This document shows, piece after piece, positions 24,130-31,424 of a stretch of 45,609 nt of DNA. A model generated the notes under the pieces. That model saw nothing but the letters and a program-made list of their open reading frames with translations, made no database searches and had not been told where the DNA came from. A program made the translations under genes and the position numbers. Origin of the DNA: Fuchsiella alkaliacetigena (lineage in GTDB: Bacteria > Bacillota > Halanaerobiia > Halobacteroidales > Acetohalobiaceae); NCBI RefSeq assembly GCF_023227765.1, contig NZ_JALKBZ010000020.1:1-45609 (forward strand). The letters are read 5' to 3'. The stretch's first letter is position 1, and each line of letters begins with the position of its first letter.

Positions 24130-26271
24130 CTAAAAATTCATAGTTAAAGCTATTCTTTTTCTTTTTTGATCAATTGATAATACTTTCACCCTTACTACAT
24201 CTCCTACCTTAAGCACTTCCAAAGGACTATCAACATAACCAGAACTTAGTTCGGAAACATGAACCAGCCCTTCAACTTTAACTCCAATATCTACAAAAGC
24301 TCCAAAATCAACAACATTGCGTACTGTGCCTCGTAAAACCAGCCCAGATTTTAAGTCTGCTAACTTAACTACCCCCTCTTTAAAAATTGGCTTCGGTAGA
24401 TCCTCTCGAGGATCCCTACCTGGTCTCAATAATGCTTTTTTAATATCTAGGAAGGTATAATTTCCCATCTCAAATTCCAAATCTTCAAAGTGTAAATTTT
24501 TTAATCTTTCTTTCAATTCAGCCTGATCCCTTTGAAAGTCTATAGTTTGCAAGTTAAACCCTATTTTATTTAATAACTTCTTTACTAAAAAATAAGATTC
24601 CGGATGAATAGGAGTCATAGCTAATTTGTCCTGTCCTTCATAAATTCTTAAAAAGCCGGCTGCTTGTAAAAAGGTCTTAGGACCTACTCCATAAACCTCT
24701 TTTAGTTCATTCCTTTTCTCAAATCTTCCCTTTTCCTGGCGCTGCTCAACTATTTTTTCAGCAACCTGTTTATTAATACCGGCTACATAGTTTAACAAAG
24801 CTGGAGAAGCAGTATTAAGATTCACTCCTACATAGTTTACCACTGACTCTACTACTGATTCCAAAGCAGCCGCTAATTCACTCTCTTTAAGATCGTGTTG
24901 ATACATACCTACTCCAATATGCTGCGGTTTAATCTTAACTAGCTCTGCCAAAGGGTCTTGTAATCTTCTAGCAATAGAAACGGCACCTCGCAAAGAGACA
25001 TCTAATTCCGGCAGTTCCTTTTGAGCTACTTGAGAAGCAGAATAAACTGAAGCTCCAGCTTCATTAACTATAGTATAAGCTACTTTTTGCTCAAGAGTTG
25101 AAATTACTTCTGCTATTAATTCCTCAGTTTCTCTGCTAGCTGTACCATTACCAATAGCTATAATATCTACTTGATAATTATTTATTAAACTTCTAATTAT
25201 CTGCTCAGCCTTAGCTGAGGAGTGAAGATATACAGTTGCTGTCTCTAACAAGTTCCCTAGCTGGTCAACTATAGCTAACTTAGCACCAGTCCTAAAGCCA
25301 GGATCAACCCCTAACACCACTTTATCTCTGATCGGTGGCTGCAAAAGCAATCTACGCAAATTTTTAGCAAAGATATCGATAGCATGGGTGCTTGCTTTTT
25401 CGGTCAGTTTAGACCTGACCTCTCTAGCAATAGCCGGAGCAATTAAACGCCGATAACTTTCTTCAATAGCCTTTTCTAAGTGTTTTATAAATAATGTGTT
25501 TTTATTTTTAATTATTAATTTTTTAATTTCCGTTAATATTAATCTAGCCGGCGCTACTACTTTTACCCTTAAAACATCCTCGGCTTCTCCGCGATTTATA
25601 GCTAAAGTTCTATGAGGAGGGATTTTTGATAACGCTTCCTGATAGTCATAGTAGTCTCTATAGGTTCCTTGTTTTTCTGTAATTACTACTGACTTCAAGC
25701 TGCCTTTATTAAAGGTCAGCTTTCTAGCTAAGGCTCTTACTTGGGCCCGATTAGCTACCTCTTCAGCAATAATATCTTTAACTCCCTGTAACACTTCCTC
25801 TATCCTGGCCAGTCCTTTATCAGGAGCTAAATAAGATTGAGCTTCTTTGGCTATTGATCCAGTTTCAATCTTTTGAGCCAAGAATTTTTTAGCTAAAGGA
25901 TTTAAACCTTTTTCTTTAGCCTTAGCTGCTCTAGTCTTCTTTTTAGGCCGATAAGGCCTATACAAATCCTCAACTGTCTGTAGTTTAGTAGCTTTTTCAA
26001 TTTTAGCTTTTAACTCTGGCTTTAATTTTCCCTGTTTAGCTATTAACTTAAGCACCTTTTCTTTACGAGCAGTTAAGTTGCGTAAGTATGCTAATCTTTC
26101 CTTTAAATTCCTTAGCTGAGTTTCAGTTAAATTATTAGTTGCTTCTTTTCTATACCTAGCTATAAAAGGAATAGTATTTCCTTGATCAAGTAAGCTGATA
26201 GTACTTGCCACCTGATTTAAGTCCAAGTCCAACTCTGCTGCCAACTTTTTTTTAATCTCTTTTTCTTGCAT
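24130..26271 (-). CDS. tex: Tex-family RNA-binding transcription accessory protein
   Basis: Nucleic-acid-binding scaffold related to eukaryotic Spt6, implicated in transcription and translation accuracy. At 713 aa it has the N-terminal helical Tex domain (VASTISLLDQGNTIPFIARY), then a YqgF/RuvC-like fold (VVLGVDPGFRTGAKLAIVD). Helix-hairpin-helix repeats (VGVNLNTASPALLNYVAGI) follow, and a C-terminal S1 domain (LRGTVRNVVDFGAFVDIGV). It overlaps divIC by 20 bp. Tex is usually encoded elsewhere in Bacillus; here it sits between divIC and yabR, itself an S1 protein. Confidence 0.95.
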   Translation of the reverse strand: MQEKEIKKKLAAELDLDLNQVASTISLLDQGNTIPFIARYRKEATNNLTETQLRNLKERLAYLRNLTARKEKVLKLIAKQGKLKPELKAKIEKATKLQTVEDLYRPYRPKKKTRAAKAKEKGLNPLAKKFLAQKIETGSIAKEAQSYLAPDKGLARIEEVLQGVKDIIAEEVANRAQVRALARKLTFNKGSLKSVVITEKQGTYRDYYDYQEALSKIPPHRTLAINRGEAEDVLRVKVVAPARLILTEIKKLIIKNKNTLFIKHLEKAIEESYRRLIAPAIAREVRSKLTEKASTHAIDIFAKNLRRLLLQPPIRDKVVLGVDPGFRTGAKLAIVDQLGNLLETATVYLHSSAKAEQIIRSLINNYQVDIIAIGNGTASRETEELIAEVISTLEQKVAYTIVNEAGASVYSASQVAQKELPELDVSLRGAVSIARRLQDPLAELVKIKPQHIGVGMYQHDLKESELAAALESVVESVVNYVGVNLNTASPALLNYVAGINKQVAEKIVEQRQEKGRFEKRNELKEVYGVGPKTFLQAAGFLRIYEGQDKLAMTPIHPESYFLVKKLLNKIGFNLQTIDFQRDQAELKERLKNLHFEDLEFEMGNYTFLDIKKALLRPGRDPREDLPKPIFKEGVVKLADLKSGLVLRGTVRNVVDFGAFVDIGVKVEGLVHVSELSSGYVDSPLEVLKVGDVVRVKVLSIDQKRKRIALTMNF

Positions 26272-26608
26272 CCTCTTTATCTACTTCACCTCTAATCGTT
26301 ATGTATAATATCTCCCCTGGTTTAACTAAACCTAGATTCTTTCTAGCTACTTCTTCTACAAACTTTGAAGAATTTACTGCTTCTAATTTATGCTCTAGGC
26401 TATATATTTCCTCTTCTAAAGTTTGAACTTCCTTTTTAAACTCAAGTAATTCCTTATTTTTAGCTTGCTGATAGTTATCAACTTTCAAAAAATTATATAC
26501 AATAGCAATTACCACTAATAAAATAACTACTATAATTTTTTTAGAAAATAATAAGGACTTGCCAGCACTTTTAGTTCTTTGTTTTGGATTTTGATAGTTA
26601 TTAGCCAC
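26252..26608 (-). CDS. divIC: Septum formation initiator FtsB/DivIC-like protein
   Basis: Divisome protein that forms a complex with FtsL/DivIB in the cell membrane. At 118 aa it has a cytoplasmic N-terminus, one transmembrane helix (about 26-43, KIIVVILLVVIAIVYNFL) and an extracellular coiled coil (about 45-82). A conserved ARKNLGLVKPGEI block follows. The start is GTG, 9 nt after AAGGAGG. It is downstream of yabP-yabQ as in B. subtilis and overlaps tex. Confidence 0.9.
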   Translation of the reverse strand: MANNYQNPKQRTKSAGKSLLFSKKIIVVILLVVIAIVYNFLKVDNYQQAKNKELLEFKKEVQTLEEEIYSLEHKLEAVNSSKFVEEVARKNLGLVKPGEILYITIRGEVDKEDARKRD

Positions 26609-26691
26609 TAGCTTAACCTCCTTGCCTCCACTAGCTATTTATTTAAATTACTTCTATATTAATTCTAAATAACCTTTATCTATTACAAAAT

Positions 26692-27126
26692 TCAATCCAA
26701 AAATGAACTAAGTTTAGACTTAAACTTAAATAATATTTGCTGTAATCGCTTCAATAAATTTTTGAAAAATTTATAAATTTTTTTGATTACTTTTAAAAAC
26801 TTGTTAATTAATTTAAAAAATTCAGCCCATAAAGAACTAAAAAACCTTAAAAAAAAACTACTCAAAGTTTGATTATAAATTAAAGCTCCTAAAAGCAGAC
26901 TTAAAAAAATATAAAATCTAATTTCTCCTAAATTGGCTCTCAACAAAATAATAAAAACTATAACTCCTGCTAATATACAAAAACTAAAATCAATTAATTT
27001 AGTAATTATATCTCCTAGATAACCTAAACTCCTTAAAGCCCTATAAAAATCAAAAACTAAAGCTAAAATAAAACCAGTTGTTAACATATATATAAAGGTT
27101 ATAAACTGCACTTCTAAAACAACCAT
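26692..27126 (-). CDS. yabQ: Spore cortex biosynthesis protein YabQ
   Basis: Membrane protein needed for spore cortex formation, expressed in the mother cell in B. subtilis. From ATG 27126 it is 144 aa. Four hydrophobic segments (about 6-24, 36-60, 65-85 and 88-105) and a Lys/Phe/Leu-rich C-terminal tail fit the family, as does ALVFDFYRALRSLG after the first helix. The frame opens at GTG 27135, but GAGGTGAGG lies there, so the ATG three codons in is preferred. It lies between yabP and divIC. Confidence 0.88.
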   Translation of the reverse strand: MVVLEVQFITFIYMLTTGFILALVFDFYRALRSLGYLGDIITKLIDFSFCILAGVIVFIILLRANLGEIRFYIFLSLLLGALIYNQTLSSFFLRFFSSLWAEFFKLINKFLKVIKKIYKFFKNLLKRLQQILFKFKSKLSSFLD

Positions 27127-27172
27127 TACCCTCACCTCAGTCTTTAAAAACTAACAGCTTAAATAGGGAAAA

Positions 27173-27427
27173 TTATTTAAACAAACTACTAAGTATACCA
27201 CCTTCTTTTTGCTCAGCAGAATAGTCTAAGCTAATCAACTGTCCATCAATTATTAATTTACCTTCATCTAAGTTTAGGTGTCTAATATTTAACTCTTTAC
27301 CAACGATAAATAAAGGACCTAACTCGGTAGCTAAAGATATCTCTTCTTCACTAAAATTAATGACTTCTATTACTCCACTTAACTCCATAGCCTCCCGGTT
27401 TTCAATTTCAATTCTATGCTTCCCCAT
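27173..27427 (-). CDS. yabP: Sporulation protein YabP
   Basis: Small protein of the YabP/YqfC family that works with YabQ at the forespore surface to allow cortex formation. At 84 aa it has HRIEIENREAMELSGVIEV, ELGPLFIVGKELNIRHLNL and GQLISLDYS, the hallmarks of the family. The ATG follows AAGGAGGAGAGTAGA. A sigma-E-like promoter (27457-27487) lies 30 bp before the start. yabQ follows 46 bp after its end. Confidence 0.92.
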   Translation of the reverse strand: MGKHRIEIENREAMELSGVIEVINFSEEEISLATELGPLFIVGKELNIRHLNLDEGKLIIDGQLISLDYSAEQKEGGILSSLFK

Positions 27428-27456
27428 TCTACTCTCCTCCTTTCACCTCTCTAGTC

Positions 27457-27487
27457 TATACCTATGCCGTTTAAAAAGTATCTATTC
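27457..27487 (-). promoter_or_regulatory. Sigma-E-like promoter of yabP
   Basis: Minus-strand GAATAGA (27487-27481), a 14-bp spacer and CATAGGTATA (27466-27457) resemble the sigma-E pattern KMATATT-N14-CATACAMT. yabP is sigma-E dependent in B. subtilis, so the match is biologically sensible though imperfect. Confidence 0.4.
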
Positions 27488-27500
27488 CTAGCCATTAATT

Positions 27501-27689
27501 TTAGTCTTTCTCTTCGTGATCACTCATATTAGTCCATCTGTTAGACCACCAGCCAACAGAACTAATCTGCTTAGCTAATTCCATATCAAAATCACCTTGA
27601 ATATACCGGTTAGGGTTTAAGTGTATTTCTTCTTCAATATTCCGATCAGCTTCAATAAATTTATCAAACTCTGTTTTTTCATCTTTCAT
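27501..27689 (-). CDS. Unrecognised 62-aa protein in the sporulation cluster
   Basis: Not recognised. A soluble, acidic protein of 62 aa. GGAGGTGC lies 7 nt before the ATG, which argues that it is really translated. Visible features are an acidic N-terminus and a central NPNRYIQGDFDMELAKQ. A tryptophan-rich SVGWWSNRWTNMSD precedes a charged tail. It is flanked by the spoIID-type terminator and the yabP promoter, so it is probably its own transcript. It occupies the place where yabO (an S4-domain gene) stands in B. subtilis but has no S4 features. Confidence 0.6.
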   Translation of the reverse strand: MKDEKTEFDKFIEADRNIEEEIHLNPNRYIQGDFDMELAKQISSVGWWSNRWTNMSDHEEKD

Positions 27690-27755
27690 GATTTAGCACC
27701 TCCTAAAATAATTATTATCTTTAGTATTAGCTAAATCAATAGACAAAATAAAAAA

Positions 27756-27781
27756 AGAAGCAGGAGTTTAATCCCACTTCT
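27756..27781 (-). terminator. Terminator of the spoVB-yabN-dacF-spoIID run
   Basis: AGAAG/CTTCT and GGA/TCC stems separated by a 2x2 internal loop, overlapping the spoIID-type stop codon. A run of seven Ts follows on the minus strand. Confidence 0.8.
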
Positions 27782-28712
27782 CTATAATCTGGATATTTTT
27801 ATAATAATGATCAATTATTTCTTCTGCTGATCTACCATCTTCAGCCATAGAATGAGCTCCCCACTGGCTCATACCTACTCCATGACCCCAACCACTACCT
27901 GCAAAAGTAATCTGATTACCATCAGCTTCAATAGAGGTTATCAAAGTGGATTTTAAGCTATCAGGGCCCAGAGCATTTCTAAATTCAGCAGCTCCTACCC
28001 TGTCTGCTCCACTATTGTGATTGATAGTAAAGTCTACGACTCTTTCCGTAGGATCCTTTTCTGCTATTTCAATACTCTCTATCTGCTCTACACCTTCTAA
28101 ACCAAGTTCGGTTAAAGCAGTTAAGACCTCTTGCTGCTCAAAATCTGCTTCCCAACTTTGAACATCTTCGGGAGCATTTTGGTCAGGTGACTCAACTATA
28201 GCAGTATATTCAGGTTCTGGCCCATCAAAACCTAAGCCGACTTGAGCAGTAGTTGTTTTACCGGCGGCACTAGAATGAAACCAGCTATTAATAAATTGAC
28301 CATTATGAATAGCCACTTCACCTCTAGTCTTCTCTACAGCCTCTCGAACATCTTCAGTAATACCTTCAGATGTATATGCCTGAGCCTGTCTATGGTCGCC
28401 ACTAATCAAATCTGTACCTTCTTCAGTAAACTGCTTCATAGCAAAAGTACGAGCCAAAATAGCTTGAGCTCCATAAGCATTCACCGGCCAGTCTGCCTTC
28501 ATCTCGGCCGTTACTACTCCTGCTACATACTCTTCTATAGGCATTTCTTCAATCTGTCCATCCGCTAATTCAACTTTGACTATTGGTTCCTCAATTTTTT
28601 CTATATCTTCTTGACCAATTTCACCATCTTGAGCATCACAAGCAGTCAATACTACTATTAATCCCAATATTATCAATAAAAATTTATACTTATTAACTTT
28701 ACTAAACCTCAA
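27768..28712 (-). CDS. spoIID: SpoIID/LytB-domain lytic transglycosylase-like lipoprotein
   Basis: Peptidoglycan-cleaving enzyme of the SpoIID family, which removes glycan during engulfment of the forespore. At 314 aa it opens with a lipoprotein signal peptide (lipobox VLTAC, C25), so it should be anchored outside the membrane. The SpoIID domain has YVAGVVTAEM with the likely catalytic Glu, AILARTFAM, WFHSSAAGKT and GSGWGHGVGMSQWGAHSMA. It starts at TTG, 9 nt after GGGAGGG, which is enclosed in a 12-bp stem. Its neighbour is a D,D-carboxypeptidase. It may be a paralogue rather than the engulfment SpoIID, usually found near spoIIQ. Confidence 0.85.
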   Translation of the reverse strand: MRFSKVNKYKFLLIILGLIVVLTACDAQDGEIGQEDIEKIEEPIVKVELADGQIEEMPIEEYVAGVVTAEMKADWPVNAYGAQAILARTFAMKQFTEEGTDLISGDHRQAQAYTSEGITEDVREAVEKTRGEVAIHNGQFINSWFHSSAAGKTTTAQVGLGFDGPEPEYTAIVESPDQNAPEDVQSWEADFEQQEVLTALTELGLEGVEQIESIEIAEKDPTERVVDFTINHNSGADRVGAAEFRNALGPDSLKSTLITSIEADGNQITFAGSGWGHGVGMSQWGAHSMAEDGRSAEEIIDHYYKNIQIIEKWD

Positions 28713-28716
28713 CTAC

Positions 28717-28768
28717 TAATCCCTCCCTATTGGTTTAAGTTTATTCTATCTCTATCAGGGAGGGATTA
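28717..28768 (-). promoter_or_regulatory. Hairpin sequestering the spoIID Shine-Dalgarno sequence
   Basis: Perfect 12-bp arms TAATCCCTCCCT and AGGGAGGGATTA around a 28-nt loop. The 3' arm in RNA contains the GGGAGGG Shine-Dalgarno sequence of the spoIID-type gene. No U-run follows, so translation control fits better than termination of dacF. Confidence 0.55.
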
Positions 28769-28775
28769 TGCATAA

Positions 28776-29933
28776 TTAAATCCTACCTAAAAATCCCAAA
28801 ATAAGCTCTCGAGCCCTACGCAAAAGTCTAGCCAAAAATCCTAACTGCTCCACCTCTTCAGCTGCTACTAATTCTACCCTGCCCAACTCTTCATTTTGAT
28901 TACTTAAAATTAACTCTCCTAAGACCTTTCCTTTTTCAACCGGAGCTGTTATATTTTCATCAACTACTATTTCTCTCTCTATCTCATCTCTACTACCAAC
29001 TAGTACACTTCTTCGTAAATCATTAGCTGTTTCTAAATTTACTACCGGTTGTTTACCTTCTTGCACCTCTACTTCTCCTACCAACTCACCTTTACTAACT
29101 ATATCCTCTACGTTAAATCTTCTAAAGCCATAATTTAATAACTTAGCCGACTCCTCCAAGCGCTCCTCTTCACTATCTGTTTTCATTATTACTGAAATTA
29201 ATCTTCTACCATCGCGAGTAGCTGTAGCAGCTAAGCTATAACCCGCTTCTGTAGTCCAACCTGTCTTTAAACCGTCAACACCTGGATAACGTCTTAGTAA
29301 TTTATTGGTGTTATATAATATAAACTCGCCATCTCTAATTTCATCCATCCAAATAGCTGTCCAGTCCAAAACTTCAGGATAGTTAAGAATTAACTCTCTA
29401 GACATTAAAGCAATATCATAAGCGCTAGCATAGTGATTTCCCCCTACTACCGGCAAGCCAGTAGTATTAACAAATTTAGTATTATTCATCCCTAACTGCT
29501 CAGCTCTTCTATTCATCATTCTCACAAACTCTTCTTTAGAGCCAGCAACATGTTCACTAAGAGCCACCGTGGCATCATTAGCCGAAGCAATAGCTACAGC
29601 CTCCAATAAAGTTTGTACAGGCATTCTTTCCCCAGCAGATAAATAAATCTGAGAACCACCTTTACTAGCCGCCCGTCGACTAGTAACTACCTCTTCTTCC
29701 AAATCAATATATCCCTCTTCCAACGCTTCCATAGTTAATAACATAGTCATTATCTTAGTCATGCTAGCTGGCGGCAGTCCATCATGAGCATTTTTACTGA
29801 ATAAAACCTGGCCGGTTTCCACTTCCATCAAAAGTGCCGTTTCCGCTTCCACCTCAAAAGCAAAGGCTGGATATGAAAGCAAGAGAATAATAAGCAATAA
29901 TATGCTGATTGATAAGTTTTTCCAAAGTTTCAA
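28776..29933 (-). CDS. dacF: D-alanyl-D-alanine carboxypeptidase (DacF-like, S11 family)
   Basis: Penicillin-binding protein that trims the terminal D-Ala of peptidoglycan stem peptides; DacF-type enzymes set cross-linking of the spore wall. About 385 aa. It has a signal peptide (cleavage probably after YPAFA), then SxxK in PASMTKIMT, the SxN-type motif SANDATVAL and KTG in LKTGWTTEAGYSL. A C-terminal beta domain and a hydrophobic anchor helix end it. The frame opens at GTG 29942, but the GGAG abuts it; TTG 29933 is 9 nt from the Shine-Dalgarno sequence and is preferred. It directly follows yabN. Confidence 0.92.
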   Translation of the reverse strand: MKLWKNLSISILLLIILLLSYPAFAFEVEAETALLMEVETGQVLFSKNAHDGLPPASMTKIMTMLLTMEALEEGYIDLEEEVVTSRRAASKGGSQIYLSAGERMPVQTLLEAVAIASANDATVALSEHVAGSKEEFVRMMNRRAEQLGMNNTKFVNTTGLPVVGGNHYASAYDIALMSRELILNYPEVLDWTAIWMDEIRDGEFILYNTNKLLRRYPGVDGLKTGWTTEAGYSLAATATRDGRRLISVIMKTDSEEERLEESAKLLNYGFRRFNVEDIVSKGELVGEVEVQEGKQPVVNLETANDLRRSVLVGSRDEIEREIVVDENITAPVEKGKVLGELILSNQNEELGRVELVAAEEVEQLGFLARLLRRARELILGFLGRI

Positions 29934-29938
29934 TATCT

Positions 29939-31423
29939 TCACTCCTTCATTTTTTTAACTCTTTGCCATAATTCTTCTAGTTCAATTAAAGATATATCTT
30001 CTAGTTTAAGGCTACTGTTTTTGAGTTCTGTTTCCATATCAGCAAATCTTTTTTTGAACTTCTGAGTAGCATCTCTTAGCACTAATTCGAGATTAAAATC
30101 CAAAAACCTGCCTATATTAACGATGGCAAATAATACATCTCCTAACTCTTCTCTAATTCTATCAGCGCCTTGCTCTTCCAAAGCCTCTGCAAACTCTCCT
30201 AACTCCTCTTGGAGTTTAGCTAAGGCGCCTTCAATACTCTCCCAGTCAAAACCTACTGTTGCTGCTTTCTGTTGTACCTTTTGAGCTTCCATCAAGCTAG
30301 GCAGTCCTTTAGGAGTAGCCAATATATCCTCATCTTTTTTAGCTTTAGACTTTTGAGCATTCTTTATTTCTTCCCATCTACCTTCTACTTCAACAGCTGA
30401 ATTTAAGTCTTCATCGCTGAACACATGTGGGTGACGCTTAATCATCTTTTCACAAATACCATAAATTACATCTTCAATTTCAAAGTTATTATTCTCTTTA
30501 GCAATTTGAGCGTGAAAAATAACCTGTAGCAATAAGTCACCTAGTTCTTCACATAAAGCTTCAATATCTCCAGCCTCTATTTCTGCCAGCACCTCATAAG
30601 CTTCCTCAATTAAATAAGGCCTCAAGGAATCATGAGTCTGTTCTAAATCCCAAGGACAGCCTTCTTTACCTCTAAGTTTAGCCATTATTTGAACTAGAGT
30701 CTTAAACTCAGTTAGCTCATTCATATAAAAGGCTTCACTCTCCTTAGGAGGAACGTGAACAGTAGTTAAATGGTCTAGCCAGTCCAATCTATCTAATTGA
30801 TAGAGAGGTAGCTTAGATCTTTTTTCCAATGCAGGTACTCCCGCAGCTCTAACTACCTGTATTGAATGTTCTGCTGGATAGACTTCTAATAAAGTTAATT
30901 TAAGATCAGCAGCCACTAATGAATTATATACTTGAGTTAAAATCAAGTCCTGTTGAGGCTGTAACTGCTCTTTGCTTAGACTTAAAGCATCTAAAATCTG
31001 TAATCCAGCTATAGGGTCCAGTTCAAGAGCAATAAATAGCGGCTCTAAAAAACTAAGTCCAGCAATTATTCCTACTTTATCGCTAGGAAGCTTAGCTAAT
31101 AATTGCTGTACAGACTTTTCAGCCACTAAAGGATTGCCTGGCACTCCATAAACAATATCTAAGCCTGCTTCAATTTCTTTCAGCAACTTATTAACAATCT
31201 GATTATAGACTTCAATAAAATCATCTTGGCTTTCATATATATCATCAAAGGAATTAAAATCTATCTCCTTAGCTTTTAATTGAGTTACAACTGGATGCTC
31301 TACTGTTCTTAAAAATAGTTTATCTGCTTTCTGTAATGCTTCATAAGCAGCTAGCGTCAAATCTCCTAAATCTCCCGGGCCCAAGCCAACTATTTGCAAA
31401 GAACCTAATTCATCTTTATCCAT
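29939..31423 (-). CDS. yabN: YabN: tetrapyrrole methylase / MazG nucleotide pyrophosphohydrolase fusion
   Basis: House-cleaning nucleotide pyrophosphohydrolase of 494 aa. The N-terminal half (about 1-225) is a TP-methylase fold (LQIVGLGPGDLGDLTLAAYE, VVYGVPGNPLVAE in the middle). The C-terminal half holds two MazG repeats, the first with CPWDLEQTHDSLRPYLIEEAYE and EELGDLLLQVIFHAQ, the second with ELGEFAEALEEQ and EELGDVLFAIVNIGR. The fusion is typical of spore-forming Firmicutes. The ATG follows GAGGGG, and only 1 nt separates it from the spoVB stop. Confidence 0.95.
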   Translation of the reverse strand: MDKDELGSLQIVGLGPGDLGDLTLAAYEALQKADKLFLRTVEHPVVTQLKAKEIDFNSFDDIYESQDDFIEVYNQIVNKLLKEIEAGLDIVYGVPGNPLVAEKSVQQLLAKLPSDKVGIIAGLSFLEPLFIALELDPIAGLQILDALSLSKEQLQPQQDLILTQVYNSLVAADLKLTLLEVYPAEHSIQVVRAAGVPALEKRSKLPLYQLDRLDWLDHLTTVHVPPKESEAFYMNELTEFKTLVQIMAKLRGKEGCPWDLEQTHDSLRPYLIEEAYEVLAEIEAGDIEALCEELGDLLLQVIFHAQIAKENNNFEIEDVIYGICEKMIKRHPHVFSDEDLNSAVEVEGRWEEIKNAQKSKAKKDEDILATPKGLPSLMEAQKVQQKAATVGFDWESIEGALAKLQEELGEFAEALEEQGADRIREELGDVLFAIVNIGRFLDFNLELVLRDATQKFKKRFADMETELKNSSLKLEDISLIELEELWQRVKKMKE

Positions 31424-31424
31424 A

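Noticed and set aside
24130-26271. tex as two separate genes or a frameshift
   Set aside because: All Tex domains are in order in one frame of normal length; the 20-bp overlap with divIC is ordinary coupling.
28242-28568. Plus-strand 108-aa ORF opposite the spoIID-type gene
   Set aside because: It is antisense to a recognised gene, low in complexity and without a ribosome-binding site. The same applies to plus-strand frames opposite greA, dusB, coaX, bioY, fhs, ftsH, yabN, spoVT, mfd and the MerR gene.
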